Below the pieces are notes generated by a model, which was not told the origin of the DNA, did not search any database, and was given only the letters and a program-made list of their open reading frames with translations. From contig JBARZY010000101.1 of the NCBI GenBank assembly GCA_049650345.1, positions 1-64,000 on the forward strand: a DNA stretch of 64,000 bases, read 5' to 3'. Below are positions 1 through 7,773 of this stretch, one piece after another; within the stretch, counting starts at the first letter, position 1, and every line of letters starts with the position of its first letter. The DNA is from Glaciecola sp049650345 (GTDB taxonomy: Bacteria > Pseudomonadota > Gammaproteobacteria > Enterobacterales > Alteromonadaceae). A program made the translations under genes and the position numbers.

Positions 1-975
1 CTATTTGCCTCAGAAATGAAAATGGCACTCGATGATGAAAAGGTATTTGGCAGCGTGAGCGTAGTGCCTGATGCAAGTACCCCATCTGATTTATTTGTGC
101 TAGGTGAAATTAAACACTCTGACAGCGAAGTCGTCGAAATAGAAGTAACAGTAGTAGACAGTACCGGTACCATTTGGGGTAAGAAGAGTTTTGAACATAC
201 AGTGTCACAAGGTTTTTTACGTGACCAACGCAACAAAGATAAAAACCCCTACGAGCCAGTATTTACCCAAGCTAGTAACTATGTTGTTGCGCTGTTAAGT
301 AAAATGTCAGTAGAACAAAAAGAATACATTAAAAATATGTCGCTTATGCGTTATGCGCGTTATTACTCACCTGAAAAATACGACCAATACATTACTACTG
401 AACTGAAAAGTAAAAAAGGCCAGCGGTATTACAGTTTTGAATTAACTAGCTTACCTGATGAAAATGATCCGATGTTGCAACGTATTGAAGATTTGCGTGC
501 GCAAGAATTGTTATTTGTTGACCGACTACAAAACAATTATGAGGTGTTTGAGGCCAAAACCAAAGACGCCTATGGAAATTGGCAGGCTGAAACACTCCCT
601 GAATTGCTAGCAGCACGTGAAGCACAACAAGAGCGCAACAAAAAAGCGCTAATTGGCGTGGGCGCTGCAATTATTGCGGCGGTATTAGCTAAAAATAGTA
701 ACTCAAATGCAGGCGAGGCTGGTGCCGTGCTTGCAGGAATTGGTTCGGTATGGGCAATTAACGATGCCTTTCAAAACAATACTCGCATGAAAGAGCACAG
801 TGCGGTTATTGAAGAGCAAGGCAAAGCGCTAGACTTAAGTGTTAGCCCTATGGTGATAGAGTTTGAAGACCAGGTGGTAGAGCTGCAAGGAACAGCACAA
901 GAGCAGTACCTGCAGTGGAAAACACACTTACGTAAGGTGTTTGATGAAGAAGCTACGCCAAACGTGCAATTATAA
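1..975 (+). CDS. Hypothetical protein, 5' end outside window
   Basis: The reading frame is open from base 1 with no stop before the first in-window ATG at 16, so the gene very likely begins upstream. At least 319 residues are visible. The first part is mixed alpha/beta with no motif I recognise. Residues about 212-255 (counted from ATG 16) form two glycine/alanine-rich hydrophobic stretches (ALIGVGAAIIAAVLA and AGAVLAGIGSVWAI), like glycine-zipper or hairpin membrane segments. The C-terminal part is charged and probably helical. It lies 22 bases before the next gene on the same strand and is the first visible member of the PEGA/SUMF1/MotA/VWA cluster, so I infer an envelope-associated role. 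No function is assigned. Confidence 0.75.
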   Translation, partial: LFASEMKMALDDEKVFGSVSVVPDASTPSDLFVLGEIKHSDSEVVEIEVTVVDSTGTIWGKKSFEHTVSQGFLRDQRNKDKNPYEPVFTQASNYVVALLSKMSVEQKEYIKNMSLMRYARYYSPEKYDQYITTELKSKKGQRYYSFELTSLPDENDPMLQRIEDLRAQELLFVDRLQNNYEVFEAKTKDAYGNWQAETLPELLAAREAQQERNKKALIGVGAAIIAAVLAKNSNSNAGEAGAVLAGIGSVWAINDAFQNNTRMKEHSAVIEEQGKALDLSVSPMVIEFEDQVVELQGTAQEQYLQWKTHLRKVFDEEATPNVQL

Positions 976-997
976 CTCAGGTATGAGGGGCAATTAG

Positions 998-2479
998 TTG
1001 TCGTCAAATAGTAATTCACCACACGAAGGCTCACAACAAGAGCAACAAGTAAACCAAGCCGATGCGCAAATTCAAGCGCATCGTGCCCAGCATCAACAAC
1101 AAACTAAGAAGTTGTTACTGATAGCAGGAGCCGTTTTAATCGCTGTACTTGTAGTAGTAAGTGCATACAAACTTATTACTTCTGAGCCGTCTGGTAACAA
1201 TCAAAATACATCTCCTACTCCAATTGAAGTAAGCTTTAGCCAAGCTGAAATCGACGCGTTTAGAGAGGAATTTAAACAAGCCCTAACAGATTACGAAATA
1301 AGGCTTCAACCCCAAATTGATGAAATAAACTTTGTGGGTTATGCACCGGCTAAAACAGGCGAGCTTGCCTTGTTAAAAGCGCAAGTGCTCGAAGCCTTTG
1401 CAAAGGGCGCTTTTGCTGAAGCAAAAAACAGTTTAAGCGTGCTATTTGAAAAGGCTGAACAACTTATCGCGCAATGGCAAGCCGACTTCAGCAGCTTGTT
1501 ACAACAAGCGCAGCAGCATTTTGATAATGAAAATATACCGCAGGCGCGCCTGACATTGAATAAAGCTTTGGCATTAATGCCAAATAATTTAAATGCCTTG
1601 GCACTGAGTAGCCGCATAGATGCTTTTGGTGAAATTCAAGGTCTATTAGACGACCTACAGGTAGCCAAAATTGAGCGTGACTTACCTAAACAAATTGATT
1701 TGCTCAACAGTATTATTGGTTTGGATCCGAAGCGTGATGGCATGACCCAAGATTTATCTAGCACGCAACAGGCATATGACGCACAGCAACTTGAGCAGGC
1801 CTTGGCAAAGGCTGAGCAAGCTATCAATGACAACGATTTAGTGAGTGCCAACGCGTTTATTAAGAAAGCGAAAACGATTAAACCTAGCAGTAAGGGCGCA
1901 CAAGCGCTAGCTGCCAAAGTAGCCACGTTAAAAGCAAACGCGTCGCTTAACAGTATTAAACAAACCATTACACAGCAACAGGCTGAAGATAATTATAGGG
2001 CGGTACAAGCAACGGCGTCAAAAGCATTGCAACGTTTCCCTAACGACAAAGTGCTTGCCTCAGCTTTAAGCCAAGCTAATAACATACTAAAACATCATTC
2101 TACCCTTGATAGCTTGCTCAATAGAGCACAGCGTATTGCCGATGCAAACGTGCGTGAGGCGGCATCAAAAGCGATGCAAAATGCCTTTTTAGACGCAATG
2201 AACTCGCCCAGTTTACAAGCAAAATTGTTGCGTTTGGGAGACCTTATTGACAGTTATTCACAACCGGTGGCGGTAACCGTTAATTCTGACGCCAAGACTT
2301 ACGTGATTGTCGTTGGTGTAGGTCATGTGGGTGAGCATGAGTCAAAAATAATTAACTTAACACCAGGCAAATACGTGCTGGAAGGCACTCGTAAAGGTTA
2401 TCGGGCAAAACGTGTTGAAATTACCGTTACGGCAAATACGCCACTTAGCATCACAGTGGTGTGCGATGAGCCAATTTAA
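998..2479 (+). CDS. Membrane-anchored helical/TPR-like protein with C-terminal PEGA-like domain
   Basis: The 493-aa protein starts at TTG 998, preceded by GAGGGG seven bases upstream; the nearby ATG at 983 runs into a stop after four codons. A Gln-rich cytoplasmic head (residues 1-36) is followed by one transmembrane helix (about 39-58). A long periplasmic helical region (about 80-410) has repeated Ala/Leu-rich helix pairs resembling TPR repeats, for example a segment reading ARLTLNKALALMPNN. The last 65 residues form a beta-rich module ending in a PEGA-like pattern (TPGKYVLEGTRKGYRAKRVEI). PEGA modules are extracytoplasmic beta domains in envelope proteins. Position between two other envelope genes suggests a structural part of the same complex. 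The exact role is unknown. Confidence 0.8.
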   Translation: MSSNSNSPHEGSQQEQQVNQADAQIQAHRAQHQQQTKKLLLIAGAVLIAVLVVVSAYKLITSEPSGNNQNTSPTPIEVSFSQAEIDAFREEFKQALTDYEIRLQPQIDEINFVGYAPAKTGELALLKAQVLEAFAKGAFAEAKNSLSVLFEKAEQLIAQWQADFSSLLQQAQQHFDNENIPQARLTLNKALALMPNNLNALALSSRIDAFGEIQGLLDDLQVAKIERDLPKQIDLLNSIIGLDPKRDGMTQDLSSTQQAYDAQQLEQALAKAEQAINDNDLVSANAFIKKAKTIKPSSKGAQALAAKVATLKANASLNSIKQTITQQQAEDNYRAVQATASKALQRFPNDKVLASALSQANNILKHHSTLDSLLNRAQRIADANVREAASKAMQNAFLDAMNSPSLQAKLLRLGDLIDSYSQPVAVTVNSDAKTYVIVVGVGHVGEHESKIINLTPGKYVLEGTRKGYRAKRVEITVTANTPLSITVVCDEPI

Positions 2480-2523
2480 AACAACGTGTATTTGCCCTAA
2501 ATATACACCCACAAGGAAGCCTA

Positions 2524-4542
2524 TTGGTTATGCAACAAGAGATTGATCAGCGCATTAAAAAAGCCCAGCGCAAGGGGATAGGTGTCTATTTAGTCAGTGG
2601 TGGCTTAACCGCAGTACTGTTTATTGGTTTTTTAATATGGCTGTTCTTGGTAAAGGGCTTCAACATTATTATTGGCCCTGTTGATGCGTTGCCAACTGCG
2701 CAAATTAAGGTTATTAAGGGTTATGCATGGGTGTCGGGCAACCGGCTATATACCCTAAGTGGCAATGTGGGGATTGAGGTAAGCGCCAACACCTTCCAAA
2801 CTAGTACACTGAATATAAACGAGCAAAGCCCTAGCACTATTAATGTAACATTATTACCTAGTCCCGCCACTATTGAAGTGAGTGTAGATAGCGAAGATAG
2901 CCAATTTGCCGCCTACAATGAACAAACGCAGTGGTCGTTAAATGGCAGTTTGATTCACGTAGGGAAGTCACTAAAGCACACTACGCCACCGGGTAATTAC
3001 CAGTTATTAGTTGATAATCCCTACTACGAGGTATTTACTACCGATTTAAACCTTGAACGCGCTGAAAACCGCAGTTTACAAGCACAACTTAAGCCCATTG
3101 CAGGTGCGTTGCAAATAGACTCAACGCCGCAAGGCATAAAGGTGAGTGTAAATGGACAGCAGGTTGGAACAACGCCTATTACTCACAAGGTACAAGGCGG
3201 CTTACATAATGTGAGTTTAACTAGCGATGAGTACCAAAACGTAAATGAAGAAATTGCCTTACAACGCGGTTTTTTATTACCCAGTCGTAATTATCAAATG
3301 GCACCGAAACAAGGTGAACTCATGCTATCGCTTGAGCCAGCGGGCGGTGTGTTGTTAGTCAATAATGTAGAATATGCGCCCGGAAGCATTCTGCTAGATG
3401 CTAACAAACGCCATAAAGTCAGTTATAGTAAAGCCGGTTACAGCAGTTTTAATAAAAATATTAGCGTTACCGCGAGCAAGCCGACTTCTTTAGATATTCA
3501 ATTACAAGCCCAAAGCAGTGCGGTGAGCTTTGTGAGTAACGTCGCTGCTACTGTTAGTGTAAATGGTAAAAATATTGGTACTACTCCAACAATTGTTACC
3601 CTACCTTCAATTTCTCACAGCGTGGTGTTTGCGGCTCCTGGCTATCGCACGCAAACTAAACAATTTACTGCTAATAAGAATGCACCCACGCAAGTAAGTG
3701 TAGAATTGTTGACAGAATTTGACGCGCGTAGAGCAGAACGAAAACCCCTGTTTATCAGCGGCTTAGGCATTAGCATGACGCGCTTTAATGGCACGCCATT
3801 TACCATGGGCTCACCAGCAAACGAATCGGGCAGAAGACGCAATGAGCACCAAGTTGACGTAGATTTTTCAAGACCGTTTTGGGTGTCAAATACAGAAATT
3901 ACGCGCCAACAGTTGGCCGCATTTACTCAACAAAAGGTTACGCAAGGCAAGTTCCCAGCGACTGACATTAGCTGGACCGAAGCCGCCTTGTATTGCAACT
4001 GGTTAAGCGCACAAGAGGGCCTACCTGAATTTTATGTATTCAGAAACGCAAGATATGTAGGCGTTAATGCACAGTCTCGCGGTTACCGCTTGCCCACTGA
4101 GGCCGAATGGGAGTGGCTTGCTAAAAAATCAAAGCGTGCAGCAAGCACTACTTATGTGTGGGGAAATCAAGAGAAGTTACGTAATAAGTTGGGTAACTTT
4201 GCCGATGAAGGCCGTAAATCAAAACAACTCATCGTATTGCAAGATTATCAAGACGAGCATGTAGACCTTGCGCCGGTGGCGTCATACAAGGCTGATCGTA
4301 ATGGTATGTTCGACCTTGCTGGCAATGTAAGCGAGTGGGTACATGACGCTTATACAAATAGCCTACCCAATACCTCGGTGACGCATGTCGATTATTTGGG
4401 CGCATCGCGCTCTGATGCTTGGGTAATTAAGGGCGGGAACTACGAAAGTGGGCGCTTACGTGAGTTGCGTGCAGCTTACCGAGAGTTTTCAAGCACAGGT
4501 AAACCCACTGTGGGCTTTAGAATTGCGCGTTATCATAACTAA
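2524..4542 (+). CDS. PEGA-repeat protein with C-terminal SUMF1 (FGE-sulfatase-like) domain
   Basis: The 672-aa protein starts at TTG 2524 (AAGGA six bases upstream) or at in-frame ATG 2530. One transmembrane helix (about 20-45) anchors it. Residues about 110-395 hold roughly four PEGA-type beta modules, including two copies of a VSVNGxxxGTTP motif. Residues about 413-670 form a complete SUMF1 domain: FTMGSP, NEHQVDV, ISWTEAALYCNWLS, YRLPTEAEWEW, GNFADE, GMFDLAGNVSEWV, IKGGNY and a GFRIAR ending. The region of formylglycine-generating enzyme that carries two catalytic cysteines has none here (LRELRAAYREFSS), so sulfatase activation is unlikely. A scaffolding or ligand-binding role fits better. 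It belongs to the cluster with the MotA-like channel and VWA proteins. Confidence 0.88.
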   Translation: MVMQQEIDQRIKKAQRKGIGVYLVSGGLTAVLFIGFLIWLFLVKGFNIIIGPVDALPTAQIKVIKGYAWVSGNRLYTLSGNVGIEVSANTFQTSTLNINEQSPSTINVTLLPSPATIEVSVDSEDSQFAAYNEQTQWSLNGSLIHVGKSLKHTTPPGNYQLLVDNPYYEVFTTDLNLERAENRSLQAQLKPIAGALQIDSTPQGIKVSVNGQQVGTTPITHKVQGGLHNVSLTSDEYQNVNEEIALQRGFLLPSRNYQMAPKQGELMLSLEPAGGVLLVNNVEYAPGSILLDANKRHKVSYSKAGYSSFNKNISVTASKPTSLDIQLQAQSSAVSFVSNVAATVSVNGKNIGTTPTIVTLPSISHSVVFAAPGYRTQTKQFTANKNAPTQVSVELLTEFDARRAERKPLFISGLGISMTRFNGTPFTMGSPANESGRRRNEHQVDVDFSRPFWVSNTEITRQQLAAFTQQKVTQGKFPATDISWTEAALYCNWLSAQEGLPEFYVFRNARYVGVNAQSRGYRLPTEAEWEWLAKKSKRAASTTYVWGNQEKLRNKLGNFADEGRKSKQLIVLQDYQDEHVDLAPVASYKADRNGMFDLAGNVSEWVHDAYTNSLPNTSVTHVDYLGASRSDAWVIKGGNYESGRLRELRAAYREFSSTGKPTVGFRIARYHN

Positions 4543-4563
4543 ACTATTGATATAAGGACTGCT

Positions 4564-4698
4564 ATGAAACCGAAAAAAACGCAATCGCGCTTAAAAACAA
4601 TATGTCTAGCAATACTGCTAGTAGTGGGTACTTGCATGGCAGTTGCTGCTACCCAAATTAGTTTAGATTCACCTGCTACTTTACCGAGTGATATATAA
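4564..4698 (+). CDS. Small exported or membrane peptide, 44 aa
   Basis: A short frame starts at ATG 4564, five bases after a good ribosome site (AAGGA, 4554-4558), and ends in TAA at 4696-4698. The last base of the stop is the first base of the next ATG (TAATG), which predicts translational coupling to the MotA-like gene. The product has a basic N-terminus (KPKKTQSRLK) and a hydrophobic core (TICLAILLVVGTCMAVAA) typical of a signal peptide or single membrane helix, then about 16 polar residues. A cysteine lies in the core, but the residues before it (VGT) are not a good lipobox. The ribosome site and exact coupling support a real gene. Function unknown. Confidence 0.6.
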   Translation: MKPKKTQSRLKTICLAILLVVGTCMAVAATQISLDSPATLPSDI

Positions 4699-5477
4699 TG
4701 ATTAAAGCACCTGCAAACCCTTCAAGTATGAACCCTAAACCCATTGTATCGCTGCTGGTGTTTTTGGCCATTGTGGCACTTGTTCATTTAGTTTACCAAG
4801 GGGCAATACGACCTTTCGCAGACGCTGCAATTATGGCCTATGGCAGTGGCGCTACAAGTAATATTTGGGTAATTTTCAAAGATTTTGAGCAGCAAGCGAG
4901 CGTGAGTATTGGCTTGTTTTGCGCCTATTTGATTATTTATAAGTATCAGCGCATTGTGTTTCATGAAGAGCCCTTATTTACCATGGACTATTTAGGCGCT
5001 TATGACAAAAATGAGCCTTTGGATGTTGACCAAGCGCTCAGCGAGCTAGAACAAAGCGCTTATGCTAACAATAGTTCAATGTCTACATGGATTGATTGCT
5101 TACGCCGCTATAAAAATACCCGCAATGTGCAACATGCTTCCGCAGCTATCACCGACAGTGTTGATATGCTGGCAGCTCAATTAGAGTCGGGCAATAGTAT
5201 GATCAGATATTTTATTTGGGCCATTCCTAGCATTGGCTTTATTGGCACGGTGCGGGGCATTGGCTCTGCTTTAGCAAAAGCCGAGGAAGCAGTGGCTGGT
5301 GATATCTCGGGTATGGTTGACAAATTAGGCGTGGCATTTAACTCAACCCTTGTATCGTTGATCATTTCTATCATACTCATGTATTTGCTTCACGTATTGA
5401 ATAATCGTCAAGATGAGATGGTGATTAACACGCAAAAGAACTGTGAACGTCACTTGCTGACCCAGTTGCACAAATAA
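4698..5477 (+). CDS. MotA/TolQ/ExbB-family proton channel protein
   Basis: The 259-aa protein has an N-terminal helix (about 15-36), a second hydrophobic segment (about 70-83), and the paired C-terminal helices that define the family: MIRYFIWAIPSIGFIGTVRGIG (about 166-187) and FNSTLVSLIISIILMYLLHVL (about 212-232). The Gly-Thr-Val-x-Gly-Ile stretch is characteristic of TolQ/ExbB/MotA proteins, which form pentameric proton-conducting stators in the inner membrane. Its ATG overlaps the stop of the 44-aa peptide gene, and it precedes two proteins with TolR-like single N-terminal helices. I infer that the three form a proton-driven machine. The cargo is unknown, and no OmpA-like peptidoglycan-binding partner is visible. 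Confidence 0.85.
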   Translation: MIKAPANPSSMNPKPIVSLLVFLAIVALVHLVYQGAIRPFADAAIMAYGSGATSNIWVIFKDFEQQASVSIGLFCAYLIIYKYQRIVFHEEPLFTMDYLGAYDKNEPLDVDQALSELEQSAYANNSSMSTWIDCLRRYKNTRNVQHASAAITDSVDMLAAQLESGNSMIRYFIWAIPSIGFIGTVRGIGSALAKAEEAVAGDISGMVDKLGVAFNSTLVSLIISIILMYLLHVLNNRQDEMVINTQKNCERHLLTQLHK

Positions 5478-5501
5478 GCAAATGACTAACTGGGTGCCTA
5501 C

Positions 5502-6575
5502 ATGTTGAGAAAACGCGCAGAAAATGGCTTTAATTTAGCATTTCTAGACGTAATGGCGTGTGGCCTTGGGGCCGTGTTACTTATTTTGATCATCGTTAAC
5601 TTTAACGACGATACGCCTATTCCCAGTGATGAAATAGAACGCTTGGAGCAAGAATTAGCGGCAACGCAAACCCAACTTCAAAACACGCAAAACAACATTA
5701 TTCAGCAACAGCAACAAACCGCCGATGCCCAAGCCAACGCTGATGATGATGCAACGCGCGTGGCACAACTTGAAATCGAGCAACAGTCGTTGGCGCAAGC
5801 CATTGCATCACAACAGGCAGTTATCGCTGATTTACAAGACGCTATTGCTGCCACTGCACCTGATACCGCGAACGATCAAGTGGCCACACCGCAAGTAAAA
5901 GAAGAAACGTATTTACTGGGCTTAATTGTAGAAGGCCCGCGTATTGGTATTTTAATCGACACCAGCGCCTCAATGACCGACGAAGCCTTAATTGACATTA
6001 TTAAGCGCAAAGCCATGGGCAATGATACCCTCGCCAAGCAAGGCCCAAAATGGCAACGTACTGTGCGAGTAGCGAAGTGGATGCTGGCAAGACTTCCCGA
6101 GTCGTCTCAAGTGAGTGTGGTCAGTTTTAATGAAACGGCTTCGGTATTGGGTAATCAGTCAGTTAATAGCGCGCGCGTAAGCGCCAGTATCGAGCGCCTT
6201 TATCAAGATATTGACGCCTTAGTGCCGCAGAAAGGCACTAACTTACAAGCTGGTATTGAAGAAATGGCAAGGGCCATGCCTAATTTTACCGACCTTTACA
6301 TTATTACCGATGGTTTACCTTCTTTGCTCAATACCAGTAGTGGTTTCAATGCTTCTCGTTCGTGCAAACCCTTTGTTGGGCAACAATCGACCATTACTGG
6401 TAAATGTCGAGTAGAGGTGTTTAACCGCACCTTGTCTATATCGCCAATATCGGGGGTGAAAACTAATGTGGTATTGCTACCATTAGAAGGCGATCCACAA
6501 GCGGCGGCATTGTACTGGCAGTGGGCAAATTACACTGGAGGCACATTAATTAGTCCAGCAGGGACATGGCCATGA
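5502..6575 (+). CDS. TolR-like anchored coiled-coil VWA protein 1
   Basis: The 357-aa protein has one N-terminal transmembrane helix (about 13-34, NLAFLDVMACGLGAVLLILI), a Gln-rich coiled coil (about 44-120) and a von Willebrand factor A domain (about 140-355). The VWA metal site is intact: DTSAS at 153-157, a TNLQAG threonine site and a downstream ITDG aspartate. The N-terminal helix carries the pattern FLDVxxCxxGAVxxxI, which recurs in the next gene. TolR/ExbD proteins have the same single-helix topology and pair with TolQ/ExbB channels, so I infer this protein partners the adjacent channel and exposes the VWA domain to the periplasm. The gene ends overlapping the start of the second VWA gene. 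Confidence 0.85.
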   Translation: MLRKRAENGFNLAFLDVMACGLGAVLLILIIVNFNDDTPIPSDEIERLEQELAATQTQLQNTQNNIIQQQQQTADAQANADDDATRVAQLEIEQQSLAQAIASQQAVIADLQDAIAATAPDTANDQVATPQVKEETYLLGLIVEGPRIGILIDTSASMTDEALIDIIKRKAMGNDTLAKQGPKWQRTVRVAKWMLARLPESSQVSVVSFNETASVLGNQSVNSARVSASIERLYQDIDALVPQKGTNLQAGIEEMARAMPNFTDLYIITDGLPSLLNTSSGFNASRSCKPFVGQQSTITGKCRVEVFNRTLSISPISGVKTNVVLLPLEGDPQAAALYWQWANYTGGTLISPAGTWP

Positions 6576-7531
6576 AAAAACAACGTTCGCCTATAGAGGT
6601 GTTTAGTTTGTCGTTTTTAGATGTGATTTCGTGCGCCTTTGGCGCGGTAGTCATGTTAATTTTGCTGGCCAAAAATGGTCAAGACGGTGACTACAGCCAA
6701 GATGCTAACGTTGCCGACATTACCAATAGTGTGGTTGCTTTATCGTCAGCGCAAAGCAGTTTAAGTGCGCTTGAAGCGCAATTATCAGAACAACTGGCGC
6801 AGTTACAGCGTGCCAAAAGCAGCGGTGCCAGTAATAGCACAGAAGCCGACGCACTTGAGCAAGCGGTGGCTAAAGCCCAACGCGACCTTATACAACTAAC
6901 TGACCAAGCCTCGGGGCTTGAACAAGTGCTTGAGAAAAATAAGCGCGCAGCAATTAGCGTGGGTGATGCTGATGAACGCGACGATGAAGTAGGCGGCATT
7001 CCGGTAGACAGCGATTATGTGGTATTTATTATTGATACGTCAGGCAGTATGAAAAGCATGTGGCGAAAAGTATTACAAAGCGTAGAAGAAGTACTCAACA
7101 ACCATCCTGAGGTAAAAGGCTTTCAGGTGCTTTCAGACAATGGCGAATATTTATTTCCGGCAAGTGCTGGACGATGGCAAAGCGACACCAGTGCAAAACG
7201 CCGCCTCGCGATTAACGTACTTCGCTCATGGAATGGTTCGTCAAACAGCTCCCCAGTTGAGGGCATTGAAGGTGCATTAAGGGTGTACGGTAAACGCCCT
7301 GGTTCTCTAGCGTTATATGTATTTGGCGACGATTACTCTGGTGGCTCTTATGATAAGACCCTTGCGAATATAAATGCACTTAACACCAATGCCAAAGGCC
7401 AAAAAGTAGCCCGCATACACGCCATTGGCTTTCGCCGAGCGCAGCGCAATCTAACCCAAGACAGCGTGAAATTTGCGACATTAATGACAGAAGTGGCTCG
7501 TCAAAATCGCGGTACGTTTATTAGTAAGTAG
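6572..7531 (+). CDS. TolR-like anchored coiled-coil VWA protein 2
   Basis: I place the start at ATG 6572, which overlaps the previous stop as ATGA and has AGGG about eight bases upstream; ATG 6566 in the same frame lies almost on that ribosome site. The 319-aa protein repeats the architecture of its neighbour: one transmembrane helix with SLSFLDVISCAFGAVVMLIL, a coiled coil (about 50-125) and a VWA domain with DTSGS at about 155-159 and a later FGDDY aspartate stretch. The two VWA domains differ enough in length and sequence to be old paralogues with separate roles. It is the last gene of the cluster; about 240 bases separate it from the receptor gene. Function within the proposed envelope machine is unknown. 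Confidence 0.85.
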   Translation: MKKQRSPIEVFSLSFLDVISCAFGAVVMLILLAKNGQDGDYSQDANVADITNSVVALSSAQSSLSALEAQLSEQLAQLQRAKSSGASNSTEADALEQAVAKAQRDLIQLTDQASGLEQVLEKNKRAAISVGDADERDDEVGGIPVDSDYVVFIIDTSGSMKSMWRKVLQSVEEVLNNHPEVKGFQVLSDNGEYLFPASAGRWQSDTSAKRRLAINVLRSWNGSSNSSPVEGIEGALRVYGKRPGSLALYVFGDDYSGGSYDKTLANINALNTNAKGQKVARIHAIGFRRAQRNLTQDSVKFATLMTEVARQNRGTFISK

Positions 7532-7552
7532 CACAACATCTCGTTGATGTGC
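7531..7552 (+). terminator. Weak hairpin at end of VWA cluster
   Basis: GCACAACATC and TGATGTGC pair with one mismatch around a short loop directly after the stop of the last VWA gene. There is no T-run, so this would be a 3'-end or Rho-associated structure rather than a classical terminator. Confidence 0.3.
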
Positions 7553-7620
7553 ACCATTATCGTTAGCTATTTTATAAACACTTCATACTGTATAAAAACC
7601 AATCAAATGTTCAATTTAAC

Positions 7621-7639
7621 TTACACCTTTATGGTGTAA
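7621..7639. promoter_or_regulatory. Inverted repeat TTACACC-N5-GGTGTAA
   Basis: A perfect seven-base inverted repeat with a five-base spacer lies 21 bases upstream of the Fur-box-like sequence in front of the siderophore receptor. Its form suggests a dimeric regulator operator. I do not recognise the regulator. Confidence 0.4.
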
Positions 7640-7659
7640 AACTAAATTTAATTTAAAAT

Positions 7660-7678
7660 GTAATTAACAATCATTCTT
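7660..7678. promoter_or_regulatory. Fur-box-like sequence upstream of TonB receptor
   Basis: The 19 bases match the Fur consensus at about 12 positions, including a perfect AATCATT half. The position, roughly 95-115 bases upstream of the receptor start in an AT-rich region, and the iron-uptake function of the gene downstream support it. This is a visual match only. Confidence 0.5.
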
Positions 7679-7773
7679 ATTTAGATTAAACTCTTGTGCA
7701 AATATTATCTTGCCTTATTTTGTAGCGAACGTTTTATACATTGTTACTTAACATTCTGAAGAGGGTTGTAAAA

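Noticed and set aside
771..1034. Minus-strand frames inside the envelope cluster and other large genes
   Set aside because: They are shadows of well-supported genes on the opposite strand with unlikely amino-acid composition (Ser/Cys/Leu rich).
3742..4542. Formylglycine-generating enzyme (sulfatase activator)
   Set aside because: The cysteines that the family uses for catalysis are absent and no sulfatase gene is in the window.
4698..7531. Zorya-type anti-phage system (ZorA/ZorB)
   Set aside because: A MotA-like channel is present, but no OmpA-like ZorB, helicase or nuclease partner is visible; VWA proteins take that place instead.
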